Below are positions 25,469-34,937 of a stretch of 64,000 bases of DNA, piece after piece. The stretch comes from Dehalococcoidia bacterium (GTDB lineage: Bacteria; Chloroflexota; Dehalococcoidia; Lucifugimonadales; UBA826): the NCBI GenBank assembly GCA_029936675.1, contig JAPYSB010000001.1, positions 176,669 through 240,668 of the forward strand, read 5' to 3'. Under the pieces are notes generated by a model. That model did not search any database. It was not told where the DNA came from and saw only the letters and a list, made by a program, of their open reading frames with translations. The number at the start of each line of letters is the position of its first letter. Position 1 is the first letter of the stretch. The position numbers were made by a program, and so were the translations under genes.

Positions 25469-26350
25469 CTATTTAGTAACCAGCATTTTTCTCATAACTG
25501 TCATAAATTTTTCGGCCGGATCTGATATGTTTTTCCCTGGGAGCGTCAGTATCCCAGCCTGGTCTACTGGCAAAAAATTAGCGAGCGAAACCATACCAAG
25601 CTTGGATAAATCATCGTCTTCGATAGCCAACCTTGGCCCTATTGAAACTCCCATACCAAGGGCCACGTATTTTTTTATCATGTCCATGCTCTCTAATTCC
25701 ATAATCACCTCATATTTGAGAGCGTTTTTCTGAAGCTGTTCCTCTAGAATGGTCCGAGTATAAGTACCCTTAGCCATTAAAATTAAAGGATACCTAGCTA
25801 TTGGATCCAGTGACTGAATGTTTCTTGAGAGCAATTCGTGGCCTTTTGGCGCTATAAGCACCCTCTCATAAAGAAATAAAGGCTCAAAATGTAAATCATC
25901 CCCTCTTTCCGGATGTTGTATTATGCCAATGTCTACTTCCCCTGTCCGTACCAAATTGGTTACTTCATTTCTATTGGCTGACTGAATTCTCAAATACACC
26001 GCCGGATACAGCTCGTTAAATTTCTGTACTACACTAAGTAAAGTGTGCGGAATAATATCTGGAGTCGATGCAATAGTTACTGGACCCCTTTCCTCTGCCA
26101 ATGAAATTATCGATGATAAAGAATCTATTCCCTCCAGAAGAGGATTGGAAAGTTCATATATCGTCTGGCCAGTCAAGGTAAGCCGAATAGGTCTCGTCAC
26201 TCTGTCGAATAGAGGAACTGACAATTCTCTCTCCAGCTTCTTAATGTGAGTCGTGACAGTCGGCTGGCCAATATTCAGTTCTTTTGCAGCTTTAGAAATG
26301 CTTCGGAGTCTGGCAGCGGCAACAAAGCTCTTTAATTCTCTCAGTTCCAT
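25469..26350 (-). CDS. LysR-family transcriptional regulator
   Basis: A 293-residue LysR regulator. The N-terminal winged helix-turn-helix (MELRELKSFVAAARLRSISKAAKELNIGQPTVTTHIKKLE, residues 1-40 approximately) precedes a linker helix. Two periplasmic-binding-like effector lobes follow (about 90-293). Substrate lobe features such as VDIGIIQHPERGDDLHFEPLFLYERVLIAPKGHEL resemble CysB/Cbl-like and related sulfur or aromatic regulators, but the ligand cannot be called. It is divergent from ftsY with 175 bases between, an AT-rich stretch that may hold its autoregulatory site, although no clear T-N11-A operator stood out. Confidence 0.9.
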   Translation of the reverse strand: MELRELKSFVAAARLRSISKAAKELNIGQPTVTTHIKKLERELSVPLFDRVTRPIRLTLTGQTIYELSNPLLEGIDSLSSIISLAEERGPVTIASTPDIIPHTLLSVVQKFNELYPAVYLRIQSANRNEVTNLVRTGEVDIGIIQHPERGDDLHFEPLFLYERVLIAPKGHELLSRNIQSLDPIARYPLILMAKGTYTRTILEEQLQKNALKYEVIMELESMDMIKKYVALGMGVSIGPRLAIEDDDLSKLGMVSLANFLPVDQAGILTLPGKNISDPAEKFMTVMRKMLVTK

Positions 26351-26525
26351 GAGGTTTTTCTCTCACTTTATTCGAAATCTTGATGCATCATAGTGTACAT
26401 TATTTGGAAGCGCCATATAAATAAAGGACTTAACCATAGTTTCCGATATAGGATAAAATTCCGTAACGGCTTTTGATATTTAAATCCATTCTGATGACCG
26501 TTTTAAAGTTTGATAAATATTACAA

Positions 26526-27449
26526 ATGAACATTTTAAAAAAAAGAAACCCTACCAAATTAAGGGAATCTCTTGAAAAAACTCGAGGCAATTTACTTGGC
26601 CAACTGGGAGACCTGTTCAAACATTCGGAATTGGATTCTGAATTCTGGGAGAATCTACAAGATACATTGATTTCAGCGGATACTGGAATAGAAACCTCTG
26701 AAAAGATAGCTACCCGGCTCAAAGAAAACGCAAAAGCAAAGAACATATCCTCTGGTGAAGAATGCTTGAGAGAACTCCGAAGTGAATTGCTGAAAATATT
26801 TGACCTCAGTGACAAAGATCCACTCGCTAGTGCTCAGAAGCCGGCTGTTTTCGTGATGGTAGGTGTAAATGGTGCAGGTAAAACTACATCAATAGCAAAA
26901 TTGACTCATTTACTAACAAGTCTGAATCAAAAGGTAATACTGGGTGCTGCTGATACCTTTCGTGCAGCAGCTGTAGACCAGATACAAATTTGGGGGGAAA
27001 GGCTGGGAGTTACCGTTATTGCTCAAGACCCAGGATCAGATCCAGGGGCTGTGGCTTTTGACACTATCAATGCCGCCAAAAGTAGAAATATGGATGTTGC
27101 CATCATCGACACAGCAGGTAGGCTACAAGGCAGATCTAATCTAATGGAAGAACTCAAGAAGATATCAAAAATAATCATCAGGGAGTCTGATGAATCCTCA
27201 GTAAAAATTATCCTCGTAATAGATGGTACTACTGGGCAAAACGGTCTAATTCAAGCTGTTGAATTCACAAGATTTGTGAACCCCGATGGAATATTCCTCA
27301 GTAAATTAGATGGGACTGCTAAAGGTGGCATAGCAATAGCTATTGCTGATCAATTAAAAATCCCCATATGGTTCGTGGGGACAGGGGAACAGCCTGATGA
27401 CATTGCAGTTTTCGATCCCAATTTATTTATTTCTGGGATCATAGACTAA
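26526..27449 (+). CDS. ftsY: Signal recognition particle receptor FtsY
   Basis: A 307-residue SRP receptor GTPase that docks ribosome-SRP complexes at the membrane for co-translational insertion. The short N-terminal acidic A region is almost absent and the N domain starts soon after the ATG. The G domain shows the P-loop VGVNGAGKTTS (about residues 114-124), DTFRAAAVDQI, the DTAGR motif and the TKLDG-equivalent LSKLDGTAKGG. Family length without the A domain is about 300, so this is the compact form. There is no Shine-Dalgarno site before the ATG. The following membrane-protein gene begins 26 bases downstream, and FtsY-dependent insertion of those large membrane proteins is plausible but general. 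Confidence 0.96.
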   Translation: MNILKKRNPTKLRESLEKTRGNLLGQLGDLFKHSELDSEFWENLQDTLISADTGIETSEKIATRLKENAKAKNISSGEECLRELRSELLKIFDLSDKDPLASAQKPAVFVMVGVNGAGKTTSIAKLTHLLTSLNQKVILGAADTFRAAAVDQIQIWGERLGVTVIAQDPGSDPGAVAFDTINAAKSRNMDVAIIDTAGRLQGRSNLMEELKKISKIIIRESDESSVKIILVIDGTTGQNGLIQAVEFTRFVNPDGIFLSKLDGTAKGGIAIAIADQLKIPIWFVGTGEQPDDIAVFDPNLFISGIID

Positions 27450-27474
27450 ACAGTAAAATAGATATGATTTCACA

Positions 27475-29766
27475 ATGTTGTACGGTATAACATGGCTGCT
27501 TTTAATAGAGGTTGTGGGATTTGCCACATTTGTAATTTTTCTCAGTATCTTTAGAACGATACCTGATAAGGGTTATTCAATCAGCAAACCCCTCGGCATC
27601 ATATGCTTGTCTCTAGCAACATGGTTACTTTCAATTTCCAAAATAATCCCGGCCACCGAAATTACAACGATACTATTTTTTATAGGGTTAATTATATGTT
27701 CCTTAATTATTGGCGCATTTCGAGCTAATACCTTAAAACAAATTGTGAGAAATAATTGGCGAATAATTTCTTTAACAGAATTAACGTTCCTATTAACCTA
27801 CCTAATTTTTTTTAGCATTAGATACTTTGACCCCGGCATAAATCACACAGAACAACCGATGGATTTCGCTTTTTTAAATTCATCGGCAAGAACCATCATC
27901 GGCCAGCCTCTTGACCCTTGGTTCTATGGTGACACCATCAGTTATTATTATTTCGGTTATTGGATATTTGGCACACTGTCGAAAATTTCATTAATCCCAA
28001 CGGTAGCCACATATAATCTTTCGTTGGTTGCAATACCTGCGATGACCGCGTCTTCAATATTCGCACTAACTTCAATATTTTTAAAATTCTCCCGATTGAA
28101 ATTCGATTTCCTGACAATTTCATGCAGTGTGTTTGCATCACTCACAGCAGTCTTTATGGGAAATTTACAGGGATTTTTAGAGTTTTTAAGAATCAATTCG
28201 ATTGGATCATCCAGCTTTTGGCAACGAGTTTGCATCGATGGAATGCAAAATCCGGTAATCAATACGATAGACAGCTGGAGACCAACCGAATTTTGGTGGT
28301 GGTTTAGGAGTTCAAGAATAATCAACTATTTTGGTCCCGCATGTGAAGGACAAGGATTTGATTACACCATCAATGAGTTCCCTTTCTTTAGCTATCTTCT
28401 CGGAGATCTACATCCGCACGTTATGGTCACACCATTTTTGTTGGCTTTTATATACATTGCTTATGATTTATCCAAAAAAGACTTAACCAAACCCCTAGGG
28501 ATAATATATTGGTTAGAAGTTGCATTGGCCGGAGTAATGTTAGGGTGTGTGAGTTTTATCAGCATGTGGACAGCCCCTATCTGTATAGCCATAATTTTCG
28601 GGGTATATGGCCTGCACTGGCTTTCAAATACCACTGTCAATCCGATTAAATTAGCGCAATCTATTTCATTGGTATTTGTCATAGGTGGGCTTGTGCTTCT
28701 GCCTTACCTGTCGTCTTTTCAGTCAGACATAGACGGGTTAGCAAAAACCCAATATCAGACATCGATTACCCATGGTTTTGTGATATGGGGTCCTTTATTA
28801 ATACTTTCAATTCCCAAAATAGTGAGCACTTTTTGGACAACCCCTATCAGCACAGCTTGGAAATATCACGTGAGTATTTCCTTCGCAGTAGTCAGCATAC
28901 CCTGGATGATAAGGTTTTTGATCCCTGAAGCCAATATTAATTCCGATGGACCAGGCATGATTGGTTTTGCTTTCCCTGTAACCATTTTTTGTTTCATTTC
29001 TACGTTGACTTTGTTAACTCTGACAGCCAGAGAAGGACTGAGCGATAGAAGCCTAGTTCTTTCACTTTTCTCTTTATCAATGTTTCTGATATTGATACCA
29101 GAGCTTTTTTACGTCGGAGACGTATATGGAAACCGCATGAATACAGTTTTCAAGCTCTATTACCCGGCTTGGATACTACTATCAATCTGTGGAAGCTACT
29201 CGGCATATTATTGGCTAGCCGGATATATACGGCCTCAAAAATTTCTCAAATACATTTATACGTTCATTGCCAGCATAATTATTTTATGTGCCTTCTACTA
29301 TCCTCCAGCTGCCACTATGACTAAACTTAACGAATCTAATATTTCAGGTTTTAAAAATTCGAGTGTAAAGCCAACAGATTTAGAGGTATTGGCTCTTGAT
29401 TACGCCAAACAAAACATAAGCCTTAACCAGGGAATACTAGAATCCGTCGGTGAATGGGACAGTTCCGGATTCATCTCCCGAAATACCGGTATCCCCAATT
29501 TAGTCAACTGGCCAGGTCATGAAAGCCAATGGCGAAATTCTGATCCTGCAATATATCAAAGAGCCGCCGACGTAGAGACGATATATTCTACCGAGGACCT
29601 TGCACAAGCAAAATCATTATTGGAAAAATACGATATTAGTTTCATTTATGTCGGTGATCTTGAAATGAATCGTTATACCTCTACACAATTAGGGAAATTT
29701 CAATCTCTCGGCACATTGGTGTTTGGAAATATAGGTAGTGTTGCGATTTTTGAGATTGATCGTTGA
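27475..29766 (+). CDS. DUF2298 / Chlor_Arch_YYY-type large membrane protein
   Basis: A 763-residue polytopic membrane protein with at least twelve hydrophobic segments and a soluble C-terminal part. It carries the YYY-like motif of the family in DTISYYYFGYWIFGTL (about residues 150-165) and an acidic, Trp-rich loop (TIDSWRPTEFWWWFRSSRI, residues about 263-281). The long loop before the last third contains GDVYGNRMNTVFKLYYPAW. This matches the Chlor_Arch_YYY family, found mostly in Chloroflexi and some Archaea, which resembles GT-C-type glycosyltransferases or flippases. Its stop overlaps the next gene by four bases. Function is unproven; transfer of sugars from lipid carriers is inference. 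Confidence 0.85.
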   Translation: MLYGITWLLLIEVVGFATFVIFLSIFRTIPDKGYSISKPLGIICLSLATWLLSISKIIPATEITTILFFIGLIICSLIIGAFRANTLKQIVRNNWRIISLTELTFLLTYLIFFSIRYFDPGINHTEQPMDFAFLNSSARTIIGQPLDPWFYGDTISYYYFGYWIFGTLSKISLIPTVATYNLSLVAIPAMTASSIFALTSIFLKFSRLKFDFLTISCSVFASLTAVFMGNLQGFLEFLRINSIGSSSFWQRVCIDGMQNPVINTIDSWRPTEFWWWFRSSRIINYFGPACEGQGFDYTINEFPFFSYLLGDLHPHVMVTPFLLAFIYIAYDLSKKDLTKPLGIIYWLEVALAGVMLGCVSFISMWTAPICIAIIFGVYGLHWLSNTTVNPIKLAQSISLVFVIGGLVLLPYLSSFQSDIDGLAKTQYQTSITHGFVIWGPLLILSIPKIVSTFWTTPISTAWKYHVSISFAVVSIPWMIRFLIPEANINSDGPGMIGFAFPVTIFCFISTLTLLTLTAREGLSDRSLVLSLFSLSMFLILIPELFYVGDVYGNRMNTVFKLYYPAWILLSICGSYSAYYWLAGYIRPQKFLKYIYTFIASIIILCAFYYPPAATMTKLNESNISGFKNSSVKPTDLEVLALDYAKQNISLNQGILESVGEWDSSGFISRNTGIPNLVNWPGHESQWRNSDPAIYQRAADVETIYSTEDLAQAKSLLEKYDISFIYVGDLEMNRYTSTQLGKFQSLGTLVFGNIGSVAIFEIDR

Positions 29767-31943
29767 AACATATGCACAATTGCTTCCATATTAAAAAAAA
29801 ATCAAACCTAACTCGGATAGAGTGGTTGTTATATTTCTGTCTGTTTGCTGTTGCTTTGTTGCTCCGGTTTTACGATCTGGATGCCAGAGCCATGCACCAT
29901 GACGAAAGTCTCCATGCATATTATTCTTGGGAGTTATTTCAAGGATCTGGTTTAACACATAACCCCATGCTACACGGTCCATTGCAAATGCAGTTGACAT
30001 CCTTAATTTTTTTCCTTTTTGGCGACACTGACGTAACTGCCCGAATCCTCTACGTTGCCGCTGGAACGATTCTAGTCATTCTCCCCATCTTCTTTAGGGA
30101 TCTGCTCGGCAAACATGGGGCAATAATGGTCTCTATCTTATTATCCGTATCCCCTTCCATGGTTTATTTCAGTAGGTTTGCTCGAAATGACATACTTATG
30201 GCGGTTTTTACTTTTGGCATGGTCATCACCATGTGGAAATACCTTGTATCCGGCAATAAAAAGAATCTTTATTTGATGTCTGCCCTTCTAGCCTTAAGTT
30301 TTTCAACCAAAGAAAATGCTTATTTGATCGTCGGGACTTTGGGATTGTATTTAACAATGAGTTCCATACACGAATCGTGGCCAAGAAAAAATTACAGAGA
30401 CCAATTTCCAAACCTATCCTATCCCCGTTTAATCTTCGTTTACGCCATGATGACCTTTAAAACCCTTAGGGATTCCGTATATACCCATCCGCACAGCCGA
30501 ACATTCACGGTATTGATAGTTTTGATTTCATTAACACTCCCTCAATGGTCGGCCTTCACCGGTATCTTTCAAGAAACCATATTACTAAGATGGTCTAATA
30601 TCATTCTAGTTTCTGGGGAAGGTGCCTCCAATATAGGGATGCCGACACACGGTGGCAAATTACTGGCCTTTCTAGTGGTTTTTTCTCTAGTAGTCGTATC
30701 TATGTACATTGGGTACAAATGGCACTGGAAAACTTGGTGGAAATGTGCCGCCATTTTTTATTTAATATGGTTGTCCACTTACACCACTTTCTTCACCAAT
30801 ATTTTCAACGGTGTGCAATCTGGAATATGGCAATCACTAGGTTATTGGATAGTGCAACAAGGGGAGGCTCGGGGAGGTCAACCCGCACATTATTATCTAA
30901 CTCTTATTCCAATATACGAATACCTACCAGCAATTTTTGCAGTACTAGCATCTCTATATTTTCTGAAGCACCGCACCAAGTTTAATTTATTTCTGATTTA
31001 TTGGACTGTAATAACTCTATTCCTCTACACGATTGCGAGCGAAAAAATGCCGTGGTTACTCGTAAATATATCTCTACCAATTATTGTGCTTTCTGGAAAA
31101 TTTTTAGGGGACTTATTCAATAAATCCAGCTTTAAGTCGAAGCCTAACTTAAGCCAATGTATGATTTATTTCGTTCCAACAATAGTGCTAATAATCGCTT
31201 TTAGTGTTACTAAATACTCTTCCAACCTGCCCCCAATACCAAGGGTGTTTGCTGGAACAATAATGCTTTCACTATTCCTTGCCGGTTTTGTATTTGTAGT
31301 GAGGTTTATTCAACGTTACGAGACCCACACCCTTGTAAAGTATTTGTATGCTGGTTTTGCCACGATACTTCTTTTACTGACCATCCGTACAACTATTTAC
31401 ACGAATTTTGTAAACTCTGATATTCCCATTGAAATGCTGGTATACACTCAAACTTCCCCAGATTTACTTCAGATCAACAACAAAATAAAAAAATTATATG
31501 CAAACCCAGTAACGGACAACGAGCCATTGATCATCATTGATCAAACTAACGGATTCACATGGCCTTGGTCTTGGTATCTGAGGAATTATACCAACGTTAA
31601 ATATCCCAAATTGCAACCGGAATCATATGAACCTCACGAACAAGCCTCAATTGTTGTAGTCCATTCCTCCAACCATCTCGCTGCGGACAAGGCTTTATCA
31701 AAAAATTACAAAAAAGTTGGAAAAATACCTCACAGGTGGTGGTTTCCAGAACATACCTATAGGGATCTTAATGCTATTAATTTAGTTACCAAACTTACAG
31801 ATACTAAACATTGGAATACATTTCTGGAGTATTGGTTATTTAGAAAAGGAGTAGGCAAAAGCATCGGAAGTGAGGACGCATACATCTATACTAGCAATAC
31901 TTTTCCAAATATAGATTTTGTCGGAGACAGTTACAGGAAGTAG
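29763..31943 (+). CDS. Agl23/TIGR03663-type GT-C-like membrane protein
   Basis: A 726-residue membrane protein with about eleven hydrophobic segments and a soluble C-terminal domain after about residue 560. The N-terminal loop LDARAMHHDESLHAYYSWELF (about residues 38-58) places an acidic/His motif after the first membrane segment, as in GT-C glycosyltransferases (PMT/ArnT/oligosaccharyltransferase type). The family (TIGR03663, flippase-activity-associated Agl23) is shared by Chloroflexi and haloarchaea, where it is tied to N-glycosylation. The start codon is TTG at 29763 overlapping the previous stop; an in-frame ATG at 29772 is possible. It forms a pair with the upstream gene. Confidence 0.85.
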   Translation: MKHMHNCFHIKKKSNLTRIEWLLYFCLFAVALLLRFYDLDARAMHHDESLHAYYSWELFQGSGLTHNPMLHGPLQMQLTSLIFFLFGDTDVTARILYVAAGTILVILPIFFRDLLGKHGAIMVSILLSVSPSMVYFSRFARNDILMAVFTFGMVITMWKYLVSGNKKNLYLMSALLALSFSTKENAYLIVGTLGLYLTMSSIHESWPRKNYRDQFPNLSYPRLIFVYAMMTFKTLRDSVYTHPHSRTFTVLIVLISLTLPQWSAFTGIFQETILLRWSNIILVSGEGASNIGMPTHGGKLLAFLVVFSLVVVSMYIGYKWHWKTWWKCAAIFYLIWLSTYTTFFTNIFNGVQSGIWQSLGYWIVQQGEARGGQPAHYYLTLIPIYEYLPAIFAVLASLYFLKHRTKFNLFLIYWTVITLFLYTIASEKMPWLLVNISLPIIVLSGKFLGDLFNKSSFKSKPNLSQCMIYFVPTIVLIIAFSVTKYSSNLPPIPRVFAGTIMLSLFLAGFVFVVRFIQRYETHTLVKYLYAGFATILLLLTIRTTIYTNFVNSDIPIEMLVYTQTSPDLLQINNKIKKLYANPVTDNEPLIIIDQTNGFTWPWSWYLRNYTNVKYPKLQPESYEPHEQASIVVVHSSNHLAADKALSKNYKKVGKIPHRWWFPEHTYRDLNAINLVTKLTDTKHWNTFLEYWLFRKGVGKSIGSEDAYIYTSNTFPNIDFVGDSYRK

Positions 31944-31983
31944 GGCTCCAGTTAAAAAGAATCACCAGATATAAGGACAGGAT

Positions 31984-33012
31984 TTGAAAAAGTCTTCATT
32001 GTGGGTATTTACAGGGATATCATTATTATTGATATTCGCCCTCACTATTGATATTGGTGAAATGTGGAGCACTTTCGAAAAGGCAAATTACCTAGTTATT
32101 ATCCCTGGAATTCTGGCCTACTTTTTGGGGGTATGCTTCAGAACGTTGAGATGGCAAGTACTACTTTCTGGAATAGATGAAATTAAAATTCGAACTCTGT
32201 TCCCTATAGTTGTGATTGGATGTATGGCAAACAACATTCTCCCTTTTAGATTAGGGGAATTGATAAGAGGATATTACCTAAAAAACAAGAAAGGGGTTCC
32301 GACTGCGACAGCACTAAGCACTATCTTCGTGGAACGTATTATGGATGGTCTAGCTCTGATACTTATTCTCGCAGGTTCATCTATGTCTGTACCGTTTGAT
32401 GCGATTTTTTCAAGACTATCTCAAATCACCAAACTAGACGAAACATTCTTGCTGGTGATTTTCACCTTCCCATTCGCAATCCTATTTGGTTTATTGGTAG
32501 CTATTGCACTTAATGGGCCTAGGGCTATGAGTATCTTCAGCCAATTAACATCTCAGCTTCCCAGAAATTTGGCCCGTAGTATAAATCATCTTACCGAAGA
32601 TGTAGTAGAAGGCCTATATTCCTTGAGAAGCTGGAAAATCACCTGCAAAGCCTTATTACTATCTCTACCTATTTGGATACTTGAAGCAATATTATTCCAT
32701 TCTGTTTTAGTAAGTCTCGGGATCCTACCTAGCAATGCAGGTTTATGGCACATTTTTGCCTCAGCAACCAGTATTACAGCTATTACGAACATTGGCGCAT
32801 CTATCCCATCGATGCCAGGGGGGATAGGTTTGTTCGAAATGATAGCCCGTGAAACCCTCATGGTAATTGAGCCAGCAAGTGTTAGCCGATCGGAAGCAGC
32901 AGCTTTTGCTGCTCTTACCCACCTATGCCTAATAGTGCCTGTAGTACTTTTAGGCCAATTATTTCTATGGGCAGAAGGCCTTTCCTTGAGAAAACTTCGT
33001 CACAGTATATAA
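31984..33012 (+). CDS. Lysylphosphatidylglycerol-synthase-TM-domain protein (UPF0104/AglD-like)
   Basis: A 342-residue membrane protein with about eight hydrophobic segments. It matches the LPG_synthase_TM family: RTLRWQVLLSGID after the second segment, the loop IRTLFPIVVIGCMANNILPFRLGELIRGYYL and the GASIPSMPGGIGLFE motif near residue 275. The family includes the integral domain of lysylphosphatidylglycerol synthases and archaeal AglD-like glycan proteins. There is no soluble aminoacyl-transferase domain here, so an aminoacylation role is unlikely. It starts with TTG (31984) after an AGGA and sits 40 bases behind the Agl23-type gene, suggesting a shared role in lipid-linked glycans. Confidence 0.85.
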   Translation: MKKSSLWVFTGISLLLIFALTIDIGEMWSTFEKANYLVIIPGILAYFLGVCFRTLRWQVLLSGIDEIKIRTLFPIVVIGCMANNILPFRLGELIRGYYLKNKKGVPTATALSTIFVERIMDGLALILILAGSSMSVPFDAIFSRLSQITKLDETFLLVIFTFPFAILFGLLVAIALNGPRAMSIFSQLTSQLPRNLARSINHLTEDVVEGLYSLRSWKITCKALLLSLPIWILEAILFHSVLVSLGILPSNAGLWHIFASATSITAITNIGASIPSMPGGIGLFEMIARETLMVIEPASVSRSEAAAFAALTHLCLIVPVVLLGQLFLWAEGLSLRKLRHSI

Positions 33013-33046
33013 ACATAAGGAAGATTGTAATTAATAAAGGTATTAC

Positions 33047-34366
33047 ATGAAATTCGGGATTATAGGAGCTGGAGCGACGGGGTTGGCCGCTGCTTACGAC
33101 CTTTCCTCAAAAGGTCATAAGGTGAAAATATATGAAGCCACTGATTATATCGGAGGCCATGCCTCCACATTCCAAGTAGCTGGTAGTGAGCTTGAAAAAG
33201 GCTATCATCACTGGTTTACGAATGATGCAGATATTATTTCTCTGATGGCTGAAATCGGCCTAGAAGAAACTATTAAATGGTTTCCATCCAGTGTTGGAAC
33301 GTTTCAGGATGGGAAAATATATAAATTTCTAAGCCCATTTGATTTGATGAAATACAAACCGCTAGGGTTTATAGACCGAATAAAAATGGGGATATCGTCA
33401 TTACAGATACGGTATATAAAAGAGTGGCAAAAGCTCGAATCCATATCCGCGAAAGAGTGGCTGATCAGAAATACGAATACAGAAATTTATGCCGCATTTT
33501 GGGAGCCAATGCTAAGAGGTAAATTCGGGGAGGAAAACCACGACAAAATCAGCATGGCATGGATTTGGGGAAAAATGACCACTCGATTCGCATCCAGAAA
33601 AAACATTTTTGCTAAAGAGGTCTTAGGATATCCAAACGGAAGTTTCTCTCATTTTTTCGGCCAACTGGCTAAAACATGTGAGTCAAATTCGGCAGAAATT
33701 TTTTTATCCACCCAAATAAAAAGAATCCGAGGTTCGAATTCTGGAGAGGTTTTGATGACTATTGGGCCGCAAGAAAAAGAAGAAACCTTCGATGCAGTCA
33801 TCTCCTCCACACCATCTCACGTTTTTAACCGCTTGGCAGAGGGTCTATCAAAGGAATACCGCTCTAAGCTTTTAAATGTAGAGTATATGGCGGCAGTTCT
33901 TATTGTTCTAGTACTAGACTACCCATTGTCTGATGTTTACTGGCTCAACATAGCTGACCGATCTATTCCTTTCATTGGATTAATCGAGCACACAAACTTG
34001 GTGGGATCGGAAAGGTATGGGAACAACCATATAGTGTATTTGTCTAATTATTTATCTGAGGATCATGAGTTATACAAAATGACTGGAAGTGAATTATTTG
34101 ATAGTTACCTACCTCATTTAAAAAAAATAAACCCAGATTTCACAGTCGAATGGGTGAAGGAATACCATCACCATAAAATACCTAACGCTCAACCAGTAGT
34201 TGACATAAATTACGGCAAAAATATTCCAGCTCACCAGACTGGAATTCAGAACTTGTATTTAGCCAATACTTCTCAGGTTTATCCACAAGACAGAGGTACT
34301 AATTACAGTGTCGCAATGGGTCGAAAAATGGCCCATTTGGCCTTATCAAATCTCAAAAACGAATGA
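33047..34366 (+). CDS. FAD-dependent amine-oxidase/protoporphyrinogen-oxidase-like flavoprotein
   Basis: A 439-residue flavoprotein with an N-terminal FAD-binding fold (GIIGAGATGLAAAYDLSSKGH, residues about 4-24) and the next-strand acidic residue in KIYEATDYIGGHAST. The C-terminal FAD contact is replaced by NLYLANTSQVYPQDRGTNYSVAMGRKMA. It resembles the NAD(P)/FAD oxidoreductases of the phytoene desaturase/UDP-galactopyranose mutase superfamily that often sit in glycan loci. It is 34 bases after the LPG-like gene, suggesting it oxidises or isomerises a sugar or lipid precursor. No signal peptide is seen. Substrate is unknown. Confidence 0.85.
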   Translation: MKFGIIGAGATGLAAAYDLSSKGHKVKIYEATDYIGGHASTFQVAGSELEKGYHHWFTNDADIISLMAEIGLEETIKWFPSSVGTFQDGKIYKFLSPFDLMKYKPLGFIDRIKMGISSLQIRYIKEWQKLESISAKEWLIRNTNTEIYAAFWEPMLRGKFGEENHDKISMAWIWGKMTTRFASRKNIFAKEVLGYPNGSFSHFFGQLAKTCESNSAEIFLSTQIKRIRGSNSGEVLMTIGPQEKEETFDAVISSTPSHVFNRLAEGLSKEYRSKLLNVEYMAAVLIVLVLDYPLSDVYWLNIADRSIPFIGLIEHTNLVGSERYGNNHIVYLSNYLSEDHELYKMTGSELFDSYLPHLKKINPDFTVEWVKEYHHHKIPNAQPVVDINYGKNIPAHQTGIQNLYLANTSQVYPQDRGTNYSVAMGRKMAHLALSNLKNE

Positions 34367-34431
34367 ATTGTCCCAGTAAGGCCCCTATGATATGCTTGTG
34401 ACAATTTTTACAAAGATGAGGGTAAGCATCT

Positions 34432-34920
34432 TTGACAGCAGATAAAGACAACCTTAGGACTAGGATTCAACAGGCCATTCAGTCCCAAAAAAGGCCTACT
34501 GTCACTGTACTATCTTCCTTGCTGGCAATTCAGGATTCGATGGGATACATTCCTGAAGAAGCAATAGAAGAGGTAGCGGTTCATTCCAATACCTCAATTA
34601 ATTCAGTATTTGGTGTAGCCTCCTTCTACCCTAATTTTAGGTTTACACCTCCCGGTGAACACTCAGTAGAAGTCTGTTGGGGCCCTACTTGCCACTTAAA
34701 AGGAGCGACCGAGATTTTGGAGTCTGTCCTAGGAAAACTAGGGTTAGATTCGGAAGGTGACACTGGCGATGGTAAAGTCTCTTTCCGTTTTAACACGTGC
34801 CTTGGCGCGTGTTCACAAGCCCCTGTGATAAGTGTAGACCATGAACTATACGGTAACGCAAAACCGGATATTGTCCAGAACCTGTTGGGCAGTTTCTACG
34901 AAAAAGAAAACCTCCATTAG
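34432..34920 (+). CDS. nuoE: NuoE-like NADH dehydrogenase 24-kDa [2Fe-2S] subunit
   Basis: A 162-residue thioredoxin-fold subunit with four cysteines in the NuoE order: CWGPTC (C-x4-C, about residues 83-88) and CLGAC (C-x3-C, about 124-128). It would take electrons from the NuoF flavin. It starts with TTG at 34432, 9 bases after a GAGGG site; an ATG at 34416 is out of frame. It is the first gene of a four-gene electron-transfer operon, with NuoF 17 bases downstream. Confidence 0.92.
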   Translation: MTADKDNLRTRIQQAIQSQKRPTVTVLSSLLAIQDSMGYIPEEAIEEVAVHSNTSINSVFGVASFYPNFRFTPPGEHSVEVCWGPTCHLKGATEILESVLGKLGLDSEGDTGDGKVSFRFNTCLGACSQAPVISVDHELYGNAKPDIVQNLLGSFYEKENLH

Positions 34921-34937
34921 TAGGCCTTAATTAATCA

